DNA of 64,000 nucleotides from Ancylomarina euxina (GTDB lineage Bacteria > Bacteroidota > Bacteroidia > Bacteroidales > Marinifilaceae), in contig NZ_QQWG01000001.1 of assembly GCF_003863355.1 (NCBI RefSeq), positions 248,001 to 312,000 on the forward strand, written 5' to 3'. The translations under genes were made by a program, and so were the position numbers. The notes under the pieces were generated by a model. It ran no database searches, was not told the DNA's origin, and worked only from the letters and a program-made list of their open reading frames with translations. The first letter of the stretch is position 1; every line of letters starts with the position of its first letter. Positions 26,762 to 35,596 of the stretch are shown piece by piece.

Positions 26762-27586
26762 ATGAAAGAGAGAGGGAAAGCGATAGTTGTTGGTTGGGAT
26801 TTTTCGGAATATTCAAAGCTTGCTTTAGATCATGCTTTGTTTTACTCATATCAAACCAATATGAAGATTTGTTTGGTGCATATCATCAAACGAAAATCTG
26901 ATACAGATATAGTGTCAGTTGAATTGCAAAAGGTCGTTGATCAAGTTTATCAAAGCAGAGGGAAGCATATCGAAATGATGGTTCGTCATGGAAATGTGTC
27001 CGAAGGGTTGAGCTCTGCTGCCAAAGAAATTTCAGCTGCAGTTATTTTTATAGGGACGCATGGCGTTCAGGGGATCCAAAATTACATAGGCAGTCATGTG
27101 TTAAGGATAATAATGGATTCTGCTATTCCTTTTGTGATTGTACAAGCTCCTCGTGAAAAGCATACCCAATTCTCTGTAGTGTGTCCTATCGACTCAAGGA
27201 AAGAGAGTAAAGAGGTTTTGTATTGGGTTGCATATCTTGCTCAAGTTTTGGGAGCTAAAATATCATTGGTTTATCCTGAATATAAAACTCAAACAAGAAT
27301 TCTCAGGACTAAAGCGAATGTGAATTTCTCTAAACATTATTTGGGTGATTGTAGGGTGAAATATGAAGAGGTGAAGTTGAGTTCTAAACGGTTCAATAAT
27401 GCCATTGTCCAATATGCAAAGAAAAAACATGCCGATTTGATTTTAACCATAACCAATCGTCAACCCAAGGTTCAATATTTGTTTTCTGCTTCAAAAATTC
27501 AATACTTAATTGCAAATAAGGAGAAGATTCCAGTATTGTGTGTAAATCCTCGTAAAGACTTATGGATATATGGAGCTTATAAATAA
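26762..27586 (+). CDS. Universal stress protein, two-domain, copy 1
   Basis: The ATG at 26762 (MKERGKAIVVGWDFSEYSK) aligns with the start of the paralogue at 27892. An in-frame TTG at 26693 would add 23 unmatched residues. The 274-residue product has two UspA-like halves. The first has VVGWDFSEYSKLALDHALFY and IFIGTHGVQGIQNYIGSHVLRII; the latter replaces the usual GxxG(S/T) ATP-binding motif with GTHG...GS. The second half is more diverged (CPIDSRKESKEVLYW). USPs bind ATP or partner proteins under stress, but the specific role is unknown. A strong terminator follows. Confidence 0.85.
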   Translation: MKERGKAIVVGWDFSEYSKLALDHALFYSYQTNMKICLVHIIKRKSDTDIVSVELQKVVDQVYQSRGKHIEMMVRHGNVSEGLSSAAKEISAAVIFIGTHGVQGIQNYIGSHVLRIIMDSAIPFVIVQAPREKHTQFSVVCPIDSRKESKEVLYWVAYLAQVLGAKISLVYPEYKTQTRILRTKANVNFSKHYLGDCRVKYEEVKLSSKRFNNAIVQYAKKKHADLILTITNRQPKVQYLFSASKIQYLIANKEKIPVLCVNPRKDLWIYGAYK

Positions 27587-27603
27587 GATTGCTTTTAAAT
27601 AGC

Positions 27604-27640
27604 AGAGGATTATGATATGAATATCATAATCCTCTTGTTT
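27604..27640 (+). terminator. Terminator after universal stress protein copy 1
   Basis: The 15-bp arms AGAGGATTATGATAT / ATATCATAATCCTCT are perfect and are followed by TGTTTTAG. Confidence 0.8.
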
Positions 27641-27786
27641 TAGTTACATATCTATATACTTTATTTGTGAGAGAATTACTGCGGTTTATTTAATCAATAA
27701 GATTAAATGATATTTTTGATATTCACTTTTGTTTTGTTAGATTTATGCTGATCAACTTTTGTGTCAGTTCTGGAAAAAGGTCCAAT

Positions 27787-27809
27787 ATTTTAACAAGTTT
27801 TGTTAAAAT
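27787..27809. promoter_or_regulatory. Palindrome upstream of universal stress protein copy 2
   Basis: ATTTTAACAA-GTT-TTGTTAAAAT is a perfect inverted repeat with 10-base arms and a 3-base centre. Its position 83 bases before the ATG fits a dimeric regulator operator; I cannot name the regulator. No similar site is visible before copy 1. Confidence 0.4.
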
Positions 27810-27891
27810 TAAGGCTGTTTTGAACACGTACTTCTTACAAAAGAATGGTTAAGTAAGACAATATTCAAGTGAAATTATCAAAATACAAGAG

Positions 27892-28716
27892 ATGATAGAA
27901 AACGGGAAGACAATATTTGTGCCATGGGATTTTAATGGTGTTTCTGAGTATGCTTTGGATCATGCTTTGTTTTATTCATCTAAAAGTAAGCTTGATGTTT
28001 GTTTAATATATATTGTCAAGAGAGAATCTCTAGTATATGAAACTAAAGTCAAACTCGATAAAATTGCAGCTGATATTTTAGCCAGAAAGGGCAAGCGGGT
28101 GCGGACTATTGTAAAAGTGGGAAGTTTTCATTCAGGTCTAAAAGAGGCTGCTGACGAGAATCAAGCAGCTATGATTTTTGTTGGGATAGATGGTTTTAAA
28201 GGTATCCAGAAATATATTGGAACACCGATTCTAAATGTTCTGTCAGGAGCGGTCATTCCATCCGTTGTGGTTCAGAGACCAAAGCGAACAAGAAGCACTT
28301 TTTCACTTATTTGTCCAATTGACCAAAGAAAAGAGAGTAAATTATTATTAAGATGGATTGCATTCTTGGCTCGATTTATTGAGCTTAAAGTTTACTTGGT
28401 TTACCCAGAATTTGAAGAATTTGGACAGAATAAGAAAATTTTCAGGAATGTTGCCTTTGCAAAGAATTTCCTGAATAAGGAAAAGATTAGTTTCGAGAGT
28501 GAATGCTTTAGTGTTTTCGATTTCAATAATTCTATCGTTAGTTTTTCACGTAAACGGGGAGTCGATTTGATCCTGAATTTAACTAAAAAAGAATTAGACT
28601 ATAGAAGTTTCTTTACCACTCCCAAGAGCCATTATTTAATAGCCAATAATGAAAAAATTCCAGTAATGTGTATAACACCAACACGTACTATGTGGAAATA
28701 TATTCCTTTTAAATAA
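27892..28716 (+). CDS. Universal stress protein, two-domain, copy 2
   Basis: The 274-residue protein is a clear paralogue of the previous gene, with the same length and shared blocks (DHALFYSS, FVGIDGFKGIQKYIGTPIL, CPIDQRKESKLLLRWIAFLA, HYLIANNEKIPVMCITPTR). Both halves are UspA-like; the nucleotide-binding glycines are partly altered. The two genes look like a tandem duplication that has since diverged well beyond close identity, and each has its own terminator, implying separate regulation. Confidence 0.85.
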   Translation: MIENGKTIFVPWDFNGVSEYALDHALFYSSKSKLDVCLIYIVKRESLVYETKVKLDKIAADILARKGKRVRTIVKVGSFHSGLKEAADENQAAMIFVGIDGFKGIQKYIGTPILNVLSGAVIPSVVVQRPKRTRSTFSLICPIDQRKESKLLLRWIAFLARFIELKVYLVYPEFEEFGQNKKIFRNVAFAKNFLNKEKISFESECFSVFDFNNSIVSFSRKRGVDLILNLTKKELDYRSFFTTPKSHYLIANNEKIPVMCITPTRTMWKYIPFK

Positions 28717-28738
28717 ATAATGAAAATATGATGCTTGT

Positions 28739-28775
28739 GAATCCCTATTCTTTAGAATTGGGATTTATTTTTGTT
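28739..28775 (+). terminator. Terminator after universal stress protein copy 2
   Basis: AATCCCTATTC pairs with GAATTGGGATT with one mismatch and is followed by TATTTTTG. Confidence 0.65.
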
Positions 28776-28841
28776 GCTATCTCATAATAGTGGAATAATC
28801 AAAACCAAGTTTATTTATTGTCATTTTTCAATATCCATGTA

Positions 28842-29597
28842 ATGAAATTTACTAAAATCATCATTTTACTCTTCTTGTTTTTATCCTTCAAGACATTTGC
28901 GTTATCATATTCTAATGATTCGATAAGTGATGATCATAGGTTTCAGCTAAAATTTAAACACATTGTTGTTCCTTCAATTTTGATTGGTTACGGCATTGTT
29001 GGCAATGAAAGTGAAATATTGCAAGATTTTAATTTTCATATTAAAAGAAAAACCACTAAATATTTTAATCATTCTCTAACTATTGATAATTATGGTCAAT
29101 ATGCACCAGCAGTTGCAGTTTATGGTCTAAATGCATTTGGAGTTAAAGGGAAACACAATTTAAGCGATAGAACTGTGATATTAGCTTCGGCTTATCTGAT
29201 TATGGGAATTGCTGTGAATGGGATGAAGTACTCATTTAAAATTGAACGCCCTGATGGGAGTTCTAAGAATTCTTTTCCATCGGGTCACACAGCAACAGCA
29301 TTTATGACAGCAGAATATTTGAGGCAGGAATATAAAGATGTAAGTTCATGGTATGGAATTGCAGGGTATGCTGTAGCCACCAGTTCGGGCTTGTTTCGAA
29401 TTCGTAATAATAAGCATTGGTTTACCGATATTATGGCTGGTGCAGGAGTTGGAATCTTAAGCACTAAACTTGCTTATTGTATCAACCCATGGCTGAGTCA
29501 AAAAATATTTAAGAACAAAAAAACTAATAATTCTGTTACAATACTTCCCTATTATAATGGTAAGCAAGTAGGAGTTGGTTTTGCTAAGTCCTTTTAA
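28842..29597 (+). CDS. PAP2-family phosphatase
   Basis: I chose the ATG at 28842 (MKFTKIIILLFLFLSFKTFA), which gives a clean signal peptide; an in-frame TTG lies eight codons upstream. The 251-residue protein has the three-part acid-phosphatase signature: KYSFKIERP, then FPSGHTATAF (SGHT near residues 147-150), then RIRNNKHWFTDIMAGAGVG. These residues form the phosphohistidine active site. The substrate may be a lipid phosphate such as undecaprenyl pyrophosphate or phosphatidylglycerol phosphate, acting on the periplasmic side. It has fewer membrane helices than classic PgpB. Confidence 0.9.
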   Translation: MKFTKIIILLFLFLSFKTFALSYSNDSISDDHRFQLKFKHIVVPSILIGYGIVGNESEILQDFNFHIKRKTTKYFNHSLTIDNYGQYAPAVAVYGLNAFGVKGKHNLSDRTVILASAYLIMGIAVNGMKYSFKIERPDGSSKNSFPSGHTATAFMTAEYLRQEYKDVSSWYGIAGYAVATSSGLFRIRNNKHWFTDIMAGAGVGILSTKLAYCINPWLSQKIFKNKKTNNSVTILPYYNGKQVGVGFAKSF

Positions 29598-29683
29598 AAG
29601 CAAGAACTTTTGATGATTATATTTATAATGCCATTATCTTTGAAATGAGATTTAAAGCTTATAAATATTAAAAACACTTACTG

Positions 29684-30256
29684 ATGAAACTCGTATTTGC
29701 AACCAACAATCACCATAAACTTTCTGAGATTCAAAATATGCTTGGAAATGAATTCCAAGTGTTAAGCCTAGCCGACATTAATTGTCAAGATGAAATTCCA
29801 GAAGACCATGAGACATTAGAAGAAAATGCAAGTCAAAAGGCTCATTATATTTATGAGAAATTTGGCTTGAATTGTTTTGCTGATGATACAGGATTGGAAG
29901 TTACGGCATTGAATAATGAGCCAGGTGTTTATTCGGCGCGTTATGCAGGAAGTTCACGTTCGTCAGAAGATAATATGAAAAAAGTTTTGCAAAACCTTGA
30001 TGGGAAGAGTGAAAGATCAGCTCGATTTAGAACTGTTATTGCCTTGATTATTGATGGAGAAGAAACTCAGTTTGAGGGTATCGTAAGCGGAGATATTTTG
30101 TACGAAGAAAAAGGCAAAGATGGCTTTGGTTACGATCCAATATTTCAGCCTAACTCCTATGATATCTCTTTTGCGGAAATGTCTTTATCTGAAAAAAATA
30201 AGATTAGTCATAGGGGAAATGCAGTGCGTAAATTAGTTGAATTTTTACTTAAGTAG
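29684..30256 (+). CDS. rdgB: RdgB/HAM1 family non-canonical purine NTP pyrophosphatase
   Basis: The 190-residue enzyme hydrolyses dITP, XTP and similar nucleotides to monophosphates and so cleans the nucleotide pool. Motifs include the N-terminal LVFATNNHHKLSEI, the metal-binding ETLEENASQKA, FADDTGLEVTALNNEPGVYSARYAG, DGFGYDPIF, and the closing SHRGNAVRKL. Length is normal. A TATCTTTG box at 29635-29642 may be its -7 element. Confidence 0.96.
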   Translation: MKLVFATNNHHKLSEIQNMLGNEFQVLSLADINCQDEIPEDHETLEENASQKAHYIYEKFGLNCFADDTGLEVTALNNEPGVYSARYAGSSRSSEDNMKKVLQNLDGKSERSARFRTVIALIIDGEETQFEGIVSGDILYEEKGKDGFGYDPIFQPNSYDISFAEMSLSEKNKISHRGNAVRKLVEFLLK

Positions 30257-30440
30257 ATTCCTTTTAAAGACTGTTTTTTATTAGAAAGATGAGATTACAG
30301 TGTGGTTGTTGCTAATTATTGTAGTTTGTTGTAATTTAGATGTTTATTCGATCTTATGTGGAGTGTTGATTCAAATATTATCGTCTGACTGAAATTTCAT
30401 TTTCTTTTGCTTTTTATTGTTTGAGATTAATTTTCACAAT

Positions 30441-31169
30441 ATGATTCATAAAACTAAAGCGATTATTTTAGGTTCGGTAAAGTATGGTGAGACGAGTTTT
30501 ATTGTTCATGCATATACTGAAAAATTCGGTAGGCAAAGTTATATGATCAAGGGGGGAAGATCGAAGAAGTCGAGAACCAAGTCGAATCTCTTTCAATCCC
30601 TTTTTCTTTTAGATATGAATGTGTCTCATCGAGACGGGAAGAATCTACAAATGATCAAGGAGGTTCAGTTTTCAGAGTCAAGTCCTCATCTGAATTTCGA
30701 AACACATAAAAATCATCTTGTTTTATTTTTAGCAGAAGTCCTTTCTAAAGTTTTAAAAGAGGAGGAAGGAGACGTTCAGTTATTTAGCTTTTTAAGTGAT
30801 CATATTTCCTATCTGATTCAAGTCGATGATATACCTAAAGCCTATCATCTTAATTTTTTATTAAACTTAACACGATTCTTAGGTTTTTATCCACACGATA
30901 ATTGGTCTGAAGAGAATCTGTTTTTCGATTTGGACAATGCTGTTTTTGTAGGTTTGGAAAGTAGACATGCCCATTGTTTGAATTGCCATATAAGTGACTT
31001 GTTGCATTTGCTTTTACAAACACAACTAAGTTATATCAATGATATTAATATATCCACAGAGGATCTGAAAATATTGCTTAGAGCCATCTTGAATTTTTAT
31101 GCTTTGCATAGTCATGGGTTTTCTAAGTTGAAATCACTTTCAGTATTCGAAGATTTAAATGGTTTTTAA
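30441..31169 (+). CDS. recO: DNA repair protein RecO
   Basis: The ATG at 30441 (MIHKTKAIILGSVKYGETS) is the natural start; the upstream in-frame TTG at 30417 is unlikely. The 242-residue protein has the N-terminal OB-fold of RecO (KAIILGSVKYGETSFIVHAYTEKFGRQSYMIKGGR) and a helical C-terminal domain. Only part of the usual zinc site is seen (HAHCLNCHI). RecO loads RecA onto SSB-coated DNA together with RecR. It converges on the deoxynucleoside kinase pair across a terminator. Confidence 0.92.
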   Translation: MIHKTKAIILGSVKYGETSFIVHAYTEKFGRQSYMIKGGRSKKSRTKSNLFQSLFLLDMNVSHRDGKNLQMIKEVQFSESSPHLNFETHKNHLVLFLAEVLSKVLKEEEGDVQLFSFLSDHISYLIQVDDIPKAYHLNFLLNLTRFLGFYPHDNWSEENLFFDLDNAVFVGLESRHAHCLNCHISDLLHLLLQTQLSYINDINISTEDLKILLRAILNFYALHSHGFSKLKSLSVFEDLNGF

Positions 31170-31192
31170 TCAGGCTTGACTTAGTATAATAT

Positions 31193-31237
31193 AAAAGCTC
31201 CAAGAACTTCTAATGAGAGATCTTGGAGCTTTTATTA
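31193..31237. terminator. Bidirectional terminator between recO and the kinase pair
   Basis: AAAGCTCCAAGA pairs perfectly with TCTTGGAGCTTT and is flanked by an A-rich left side and T-rich right side. Confidence 0.8.
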
Positions 31238-31257
31238 TTTGTGAATGTTTCTATTTT

Positions 31258-31872
31258 TTAAAATAGGCCATGAATTTGTGCTTCAACTTGGTCTATTATC
31301 GAGTTAAGGTCATTGGGATTCTTAAGGAAATCTATATTATCTGCATCAACTATCAATAATTTCCCTCTGTTATAGCTCTTAATCCAATTTTCGTAACGAT
31401 TATTTAAGTTTTTTAGATAATCCAAGCGAATAGTCTCTTCATATTCTCTACCTCTTTTTTGAATATTATTGACAAGCGTTGGAACTGAAGAGCGTAAATA
31501 GATTAATAAATCTGGAGCTTGAATCATCGAACTCATTAGCTTGAAGAGCTTGCAGTAGTTATTAAAATCACGTTCAGTCATTAAGCCCATATCGAATAGG
31601 TTGGGCGCAAAAATTTGAGCATCTTCATAGATGGTTCTATCCTGAATGATATTTTTACCCGATTTTCGAATATCCATGATCTGAGAAAATCGACTTTTCA
31701 GGAAATAAATTTGAAGATTGAATGACCAACGTTGCATATCATCGTAAAAGTCATTTAAGTATGGGTTTTCATCAACATCTTCGAAGTGAGCTTCCCAGCC
31801 ATATTGTTTGGCAAGTAGTTCGGTAAGTGTTGTTTTTCCTGAGCCTATATTTCCTGCAATAGCGATATGCAT
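31258..31872 (-). CDS. Deoxynucleoside kinase, copy A
   Basis: The ATG at 31872 gives MHIAIAGNIGSGKTTL, matching the family start; a longer frame adds 22 unlikely residues. The 204-residue enzyme has the P-loop GNIGSGKTT (7-15), the substrate motif FEDVDENPYLNDFY, IIQDRTIYEDAQIFA (the ERS/DRT-type motif), and LIYLRSSVPTLVNNIQKRGREYE as lid. It phosphorylates deoxyadenosine or deoxyguanosine type nucleosides for salvage. It lies immediately downstream of a close paralogue. Confidence 0.93.
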   Translation of the reverse strand: MHIAIAGNIGSGKTTLTELLAKQYGWEAHFEDVDENPYLNDFYDDMQRWSFNLQIYFLKSRFSQIMDIRKSGKNIIQDRTIYEDAQIFAPNLFDMGLMTERDFNNYCKLFKLMSSMIQAPDLLIYLRSSVPTLVNNIQKRGREYEETIRLDYLKNLNNRYENWIKSYNRGKLLIVDADNIDFLKNPNDLNSIIDQVEAQIHGLF

Positions 31873-31947
31873 AGCGATATTATTTTCTGATTGTAAACCC
31901 GATTGGATCGGGATGGATTTTGCATGATTTAGATGCAAAAGAATGTT

Positions 31948-32577
31948 TTAAACTAAATTTTCCGTGAAAAGCCCATGTAGATTGGCATCGATATTTGTGA
32001 TAACTTCAGATAAATCCTTGGGATTTCCTAAGAAATCTATATTATCAACATCAATAATCAATAATTTTCCTTTGTCATAACCTTCAATCCAAGCTTCGTA
32101 GCGCTCGTTTAGGTTTTTCAGATAATCTAGACGAATAGTCTCCTCATAATCACGGCCTCTGGCTTGAATATGACCTACCAGGGTAGGGATAGAAGCTCGT
32201 AGATAAATCAATAAATCGGGAGCTTGAATTAGGTCACTCATCACCTCAAAAAGAGCAATGTAATTCTTAAAATCTCTCCCTGGCATTAAGTTCATGCCAT
32301 GTAAGCTAGGTGCAAAAATATGAGCATCTTCGTAGATAGTTCTATCCTGAATAATTTTCTTCCCAGATTGACGGAGAGCTAAAACCTGATTGAAACGAGA
32401 ATTTAGAAAGTGAATCTGCAGAGGAAATGACCAACGCTGCATATCTTCGTAAAAATCGTTTAGATATGGGTTTTCATCAACATCCTCAAAGTGAGCTTCC
32501 CAACCGTAATGTTTCGAAAGTAAACCGGCTAAAGTTGTTTTGCCAGCCCCAATATTTCCTGCAACAGCAATATGCAT
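31948..32577 (-). CDS. Deoxynucleoside kinase, copy B
   Basis: The ATG at 32577 gives MHIAVAGNIGAGKTTL. The roughly 209-residue protein shares most motifs with copy A (FEDVDENPYLNDFYEDMQRW, KIIQDRTIYEDAHIFA, LIYLRASIPTLVGHIQARGRDYE). The pair probably forms a heterodimer or splits specificity between deoxyadenosine and deoxyguanosine, as known for tandem dAK/dGK in lactobacilli; this is inference. The genes are 75 bases apart on the same strand. Confidence 0.93.
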   Translation of the reverse strand: MHIAVAGNIGAGKTTLAGLLSKHYGWEAHFEDVDENPYLNDFYEDMQRWSFPLQIHFLNSRFNQVLALRQSGKKIIQDRTIYEDAHIFAPSLHGMNLMPGRDFKNYIALFEVMSDLIQAPDLLIYLRASIPTLVGHIQARGRDYEETIRLDYLKNLNERYEAWIEGYDKGKLLIIDVDNIDFLGNPKDLSEVITNIDANLHGLFTENLV

Positions 32578-32678
32578 TATTATGTTTATTTTTATTCTTA
32601 AAAAAATCAACTAAAATTAAGAATAATTTTCAGGAATGCAACTTGTTGTTTTTGGCTTGAATCTGGATGGTCTTGATA

Positions 32679-33443
32679 TCAATGCTTTAGCTTTTTTATA
32701 GAGATTTGATCTCCATAAAAGATATAAACTCTGTTGGCTTGTATTTTACTCTGTCTACTATTCGGACTCTGCATTTCAAAAACTATGGAATCAGTTTTGG
32801 CCTGTGGCTTATATGCAAACCAGGTCTTATTTTTGAGATAAAGTAGGTCCTGATTCGTAAAGCAAAAATCGCTTATCCCGATTAATGGGATTTGCTGAAA
32901 AAATTGACCAAATTTATTTAAAATTAAGAGTCCTTTCGAAGGGATTAGGAAATACAGTTTATCATGAAAATCACTCATTTTTGAAGGAGAAATATCCTTT
33001 ATATATGGTGACAAAAGACTGCTTTTATTTAAGATTTCACCCTGCTTTGAAATTCGAAAAGCTTGATTGTCATCTTTATTGAATATCCAAAAGCCACCAG
33101 AAGATGCTTCACAGCAAAGTTGTGTTTCGTTATCAGAGTAAGTGTATAAATCAATAGGATCTGAAATTGGAGTCAATGTCTGATCTAGATATAAAAGCTG
33201 GTTGAATTCCTTATAAAATAGAAGAAGACGGAGAGGATTGGACACATCTATAGACGTAATATCCCCTAATAGGGCATCTGAATAATTCGAAATAAGTACC
33301 TTTTCTGATGAGAATTTCTTTAGCTCATTTCCATCAATTGTATAGATAGAGCCAAGATGATCAACTTCTAAAAGTCTATGATTTTTTTGAGCACAAATAT
33401 TAAGTGAGCTAACTAAACTCAATATGATAATTATAAACTTCAT
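32679..33443 (-). CDS. Secreted protein with propeller-like repeats
   Basis: The 254-residue product begins with a signal peptide (MKFIIIILSLVSSLNICAQ). The rest has recurring short beta-strand units (HLGSIYTIDGNELKKF, GGFWIFNKDDNQAFRISKQG, DFCFTNQDLLYLKNKTWFAY), which suggest a beta-propeller. I do not recognise a specific family. It starts 10 bases after the GH3 gene on the same strand, so the two are probably co-transcribed. Confidence 0.7.
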   Translation of the reverse strand: MKFIIIILSLVSSLNICAQKNHRLLEVDHLGSIYTIDGNELKKFSSEKVLISNYSDALLGDITSIDVSNPLRLLLFYKEFNQLLYLDQTLTPISDPIDLYTYSDNETQLCCEASSGGFWIFNKDDNQAFRISKQGEILNKSSLLSPYIKDISPSKMSDFHDKLYFLIPSKGLLILNKFGQFFQQIPLIGISDFCFTNQDLLYLKNKTWFAYKPQAKTDSIVFEMQSPNSRQSKIQANRVYIFYGDQISIKKLKH

Positions 33444-33453
33444 CGGATGAATT

Positions 33454-34968
33454 TTAAATTTGATTCATGCTTAAAACTTCATCAATCAAATCTCGATTAT
33501 TGGCTAAACGAGGGACTTTATTTTGGCCACCTAATTTACCTTTTTTCTTTAACCAATCGTAGAATAATCCTGGTCGAGCTATTGTGATGATAGGTTTATC
33601 TAGAGTTATGTTCTTATAACGCTTAGCTTCATAGTCGGAGTTTTGACTCATTAATGCATTGTCAAGAAGGTAATTGAATTCGTCGATGCTTGCTGGGGCC
33701 TTTTCAAATTCGATTAACCACTGGTGTGCACCTTTTCTGTTATCATCCATAAAAATGGGTGCGGCCATATAGTCTTTTAGAATGGCATTGGTTTTATTAC
33801 AAGCCATTTGCATCGCTTTTTCAGCATTGTCAATAATAATTTCTTCGCCAAAAGCATTTATAAAAAGCTTCGTTCTTCCTGATATTTTAAATTTATAAGG
33901 CTTAAGGGATGTGAATTGGACGGTATCGCCAATTTGATAGCGCCATAAACCCGCATTTGTTGTGATGATAATGGCATAGTTTGTATATAATTCAACCTCC
34001 TCAAGACTTAAAACTCTCGGATTCTCATCATTAACATTCTCTAGAGGAATAAATTCATAGTAAATACCATAATCGAGCATCAGTAACATGGATTTATCAT
34101 TAAGATCGTTTTGAATACCGAAGAATCCCTCTGATGCATTATAAGTTTCCATATAATTCATCTTTTCTGGCAATAGGAGTGAGTTAAACTGATTACGATA
34201 TGGATCGAAACAAACACCACCATGAACGAATAATTCTAGATTCGGCCAAATTTCGTGAATGTTTTGTTTTCCACTCACTTTTAATACATGTTTAAGCAGA
34301 ACTAAATACCAGGATGGAACGCCTGATAGACTGGTGACATTTTCATTTAGAGTCGCCTGAGTCATTTTATCGAGTTTCTCTTCCCATTCTTCCAGAAGGA
34401 CGATAGATGAATCTGGTGTGCGTATAAAATCAGCCCAGAAGGGTAGGTTTTGGATTAAAATTGCAGATAAATCACCATAGTAAGATTCATTGCTAAGGTT
34501 ATTAATTTGATGAGATCCTCCTAAAGTGAGACCTTTGCCTTTAAGTAACCCTGTATCAGGGAAAAGTGATGTATAAAGTGTCAGGATATCTTTCCCACCT
34601 CTAAAATGACAGTCTTCCATGGCTTCTTTACTCACAGGGATAAACTTACTCTTAGAATTGGTTGTGCCTGATGATTTAGCAAACCATTTTATTTCGCTAG
34701 GCCACAATATATTTTGTTCTCCTTTGCGCAATCTATCAACGTAGGGCTCAATATCTTCATAAGTTTGGACAGGAAGACGTTTCTTGAAATCACTTAATGT
34801 GTTAATCGATTGGAAATCGTATTTCTGTCCCCACTCTGTATTTTTGGCGTGACTTAAAAGTTTAGTTAAAACTTCATGTTGTGTATCAATAGGATGCTCT
34901 TTCGTGAAATCAATTTCAGAAAGTCGTTTGGTGTTGAACCAGGAAACAATGGAATTAATAAGAGCCAT
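33454..34968 (-). CDS. Bacterial GH3-family acyl-adenylating enzyme
   Basis: The 504-residue protein matches the GH3 superfamily (auxin-responsive GH3 in plants). The ATP-binding stretch KSSGTTNSKSKFIPVSKEA near residue 98 is clear, as are YNASEGFFG and WRYQIGDTVQF. GH3 enzymes adenylate a carboxylic acid and usually conjugate it to an amino acid. The bacterial substrate is unknown. It is followed by the propeller-like secreted protein, and the pair lies upstream of the kinase genes. Confidence 0.9.
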   Translation of the reverse strand: MALINSIVSWFNTKRLSEIDFTKEHPIDTQHEVLTKLLSHAKNTEWGQKYDFQSINTLSDFKKRLPVQTYEDIEPYVDRLRKGEQNILWPSEIKWFAKSSGTTNSKSKFIPVSKEAMEDCHFRGGKDILTLYTSLFPDTGLLKGKGLTLGGSHQINNLSNESYYGDLSAILIQNLPFWADFIRTPDSSIVLLEEWEEKLDKMTQATLNENVTSLSGVPSWYLVLLKHVLKVSGKQNIHEIWPNLELFVHGGVCFDPYRNQFNSLLLPEKMNYMETYNASEGFFGIQNDLNDKSMLLMLDYGIYYEFIPLENVNDENPRVLSLEEVELYTNYAIIITTNAGLWRYQIGDTVQFTSLKPYKFKISGRTKLFINAFGEEIIIDNAEKAMQMACNKTNAILKDYMAAPIFMDDNRKGAHQWLIEFEKAPASIDEFNYLLDNALMSQNSDYEAKRYKNITLDKPIITIARPGLFYDWLKKKGKLGGQNKVPRLANNRDLIDEVLSMNQI

Positions 34969-35210
34969 ATATAAACTTATCGTTAGAGGATAACAGGTAA
35001 ATTATAAGTTTAAATATAAGAAATTTATTTTGTTAAAAAGTTGACTTTTTGTCCAAAAACAAAGATATTCATGTTAGACTAGATTTAGTTTTTAGGGGTC
35101 TTACTGAAATTTATTTAAATAAAATCGTTCAATATTAAAGGAATACTATCTATTATAGATTAATCCCTATCTTTGCCAAGATAAATTAGAAACAAAGAAA
35201 ATCATATATA

Positions 35211-35549
35211 ATGGAATCAACCAGACAGAGTAAGATATCAAGATTGTTGCAAAAAGATTTAAGCGAGATTTTTCAAATGGAATCACGTAATCTTTTTCAG
35301 GGAAAGATGATTTCAGTTACCCGCGTAAGAATTAGTCCTGATTTAGGATTAGCAAGAGTTTATTTAAGTATTTTCCCCTCAGATCAGGCCGAAGCTGTTT
35401 TGAAAGAAGTGAAGATTCAAACTAAAAACATGCGTCGTTTACTAGGGAATCGTGTAGGAAAACAGTTGAGAGTTGTGCCTGCATTAACTTTCTTCGTTGA
35501 TGATTCGCTTGATTATATTGCAAATATTGATTCACTTTTGAAAAAATAA
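35211..35549 (+). CDS. rbfA: 30S ribosome-binding factor A
   Basis: The 112-residue protein has the RbfA KH-like pattern: RQSKISRLLQKDLSEIF, VTRVRISPDLGLARVYLSIFP, and LGNRVGKQLRVVPALTFFVDDSLDY. RbfA binds the 30S subunit during late assembly and cold adaptation. A TATCTTTG box at 35168-35175 fits a -7 element. The LolE-like permease gene follows by about 50 bases and is likely in the same transcript. Confidence 0.96.
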   Translation: MESTRQSKISRLLQKDLSEIFQMESRNLFQGKMISVTRVRISPDLGLARVYLSIFPSDQAEAVLKEVKIQTKNMRRLLGNRVGKQLRVVPALTFFVDDSLDYIANIDSLLKK

Positions 35550-35596
35550 AGCGATTGTTCCCAGATTTTGAGATTATCAAACTTTAAGCTGAGTAT

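Larger units (their letters stand above)
27587..27891. other. 305-bp gap between the two stress-protein genes
   Basis: It contains the terminator of the first gene (27604-27640) and a 23-bp palindrome (27787-27809) about 80 bases before the second gene. Nothing else is recognised. Confidence 0.5.
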
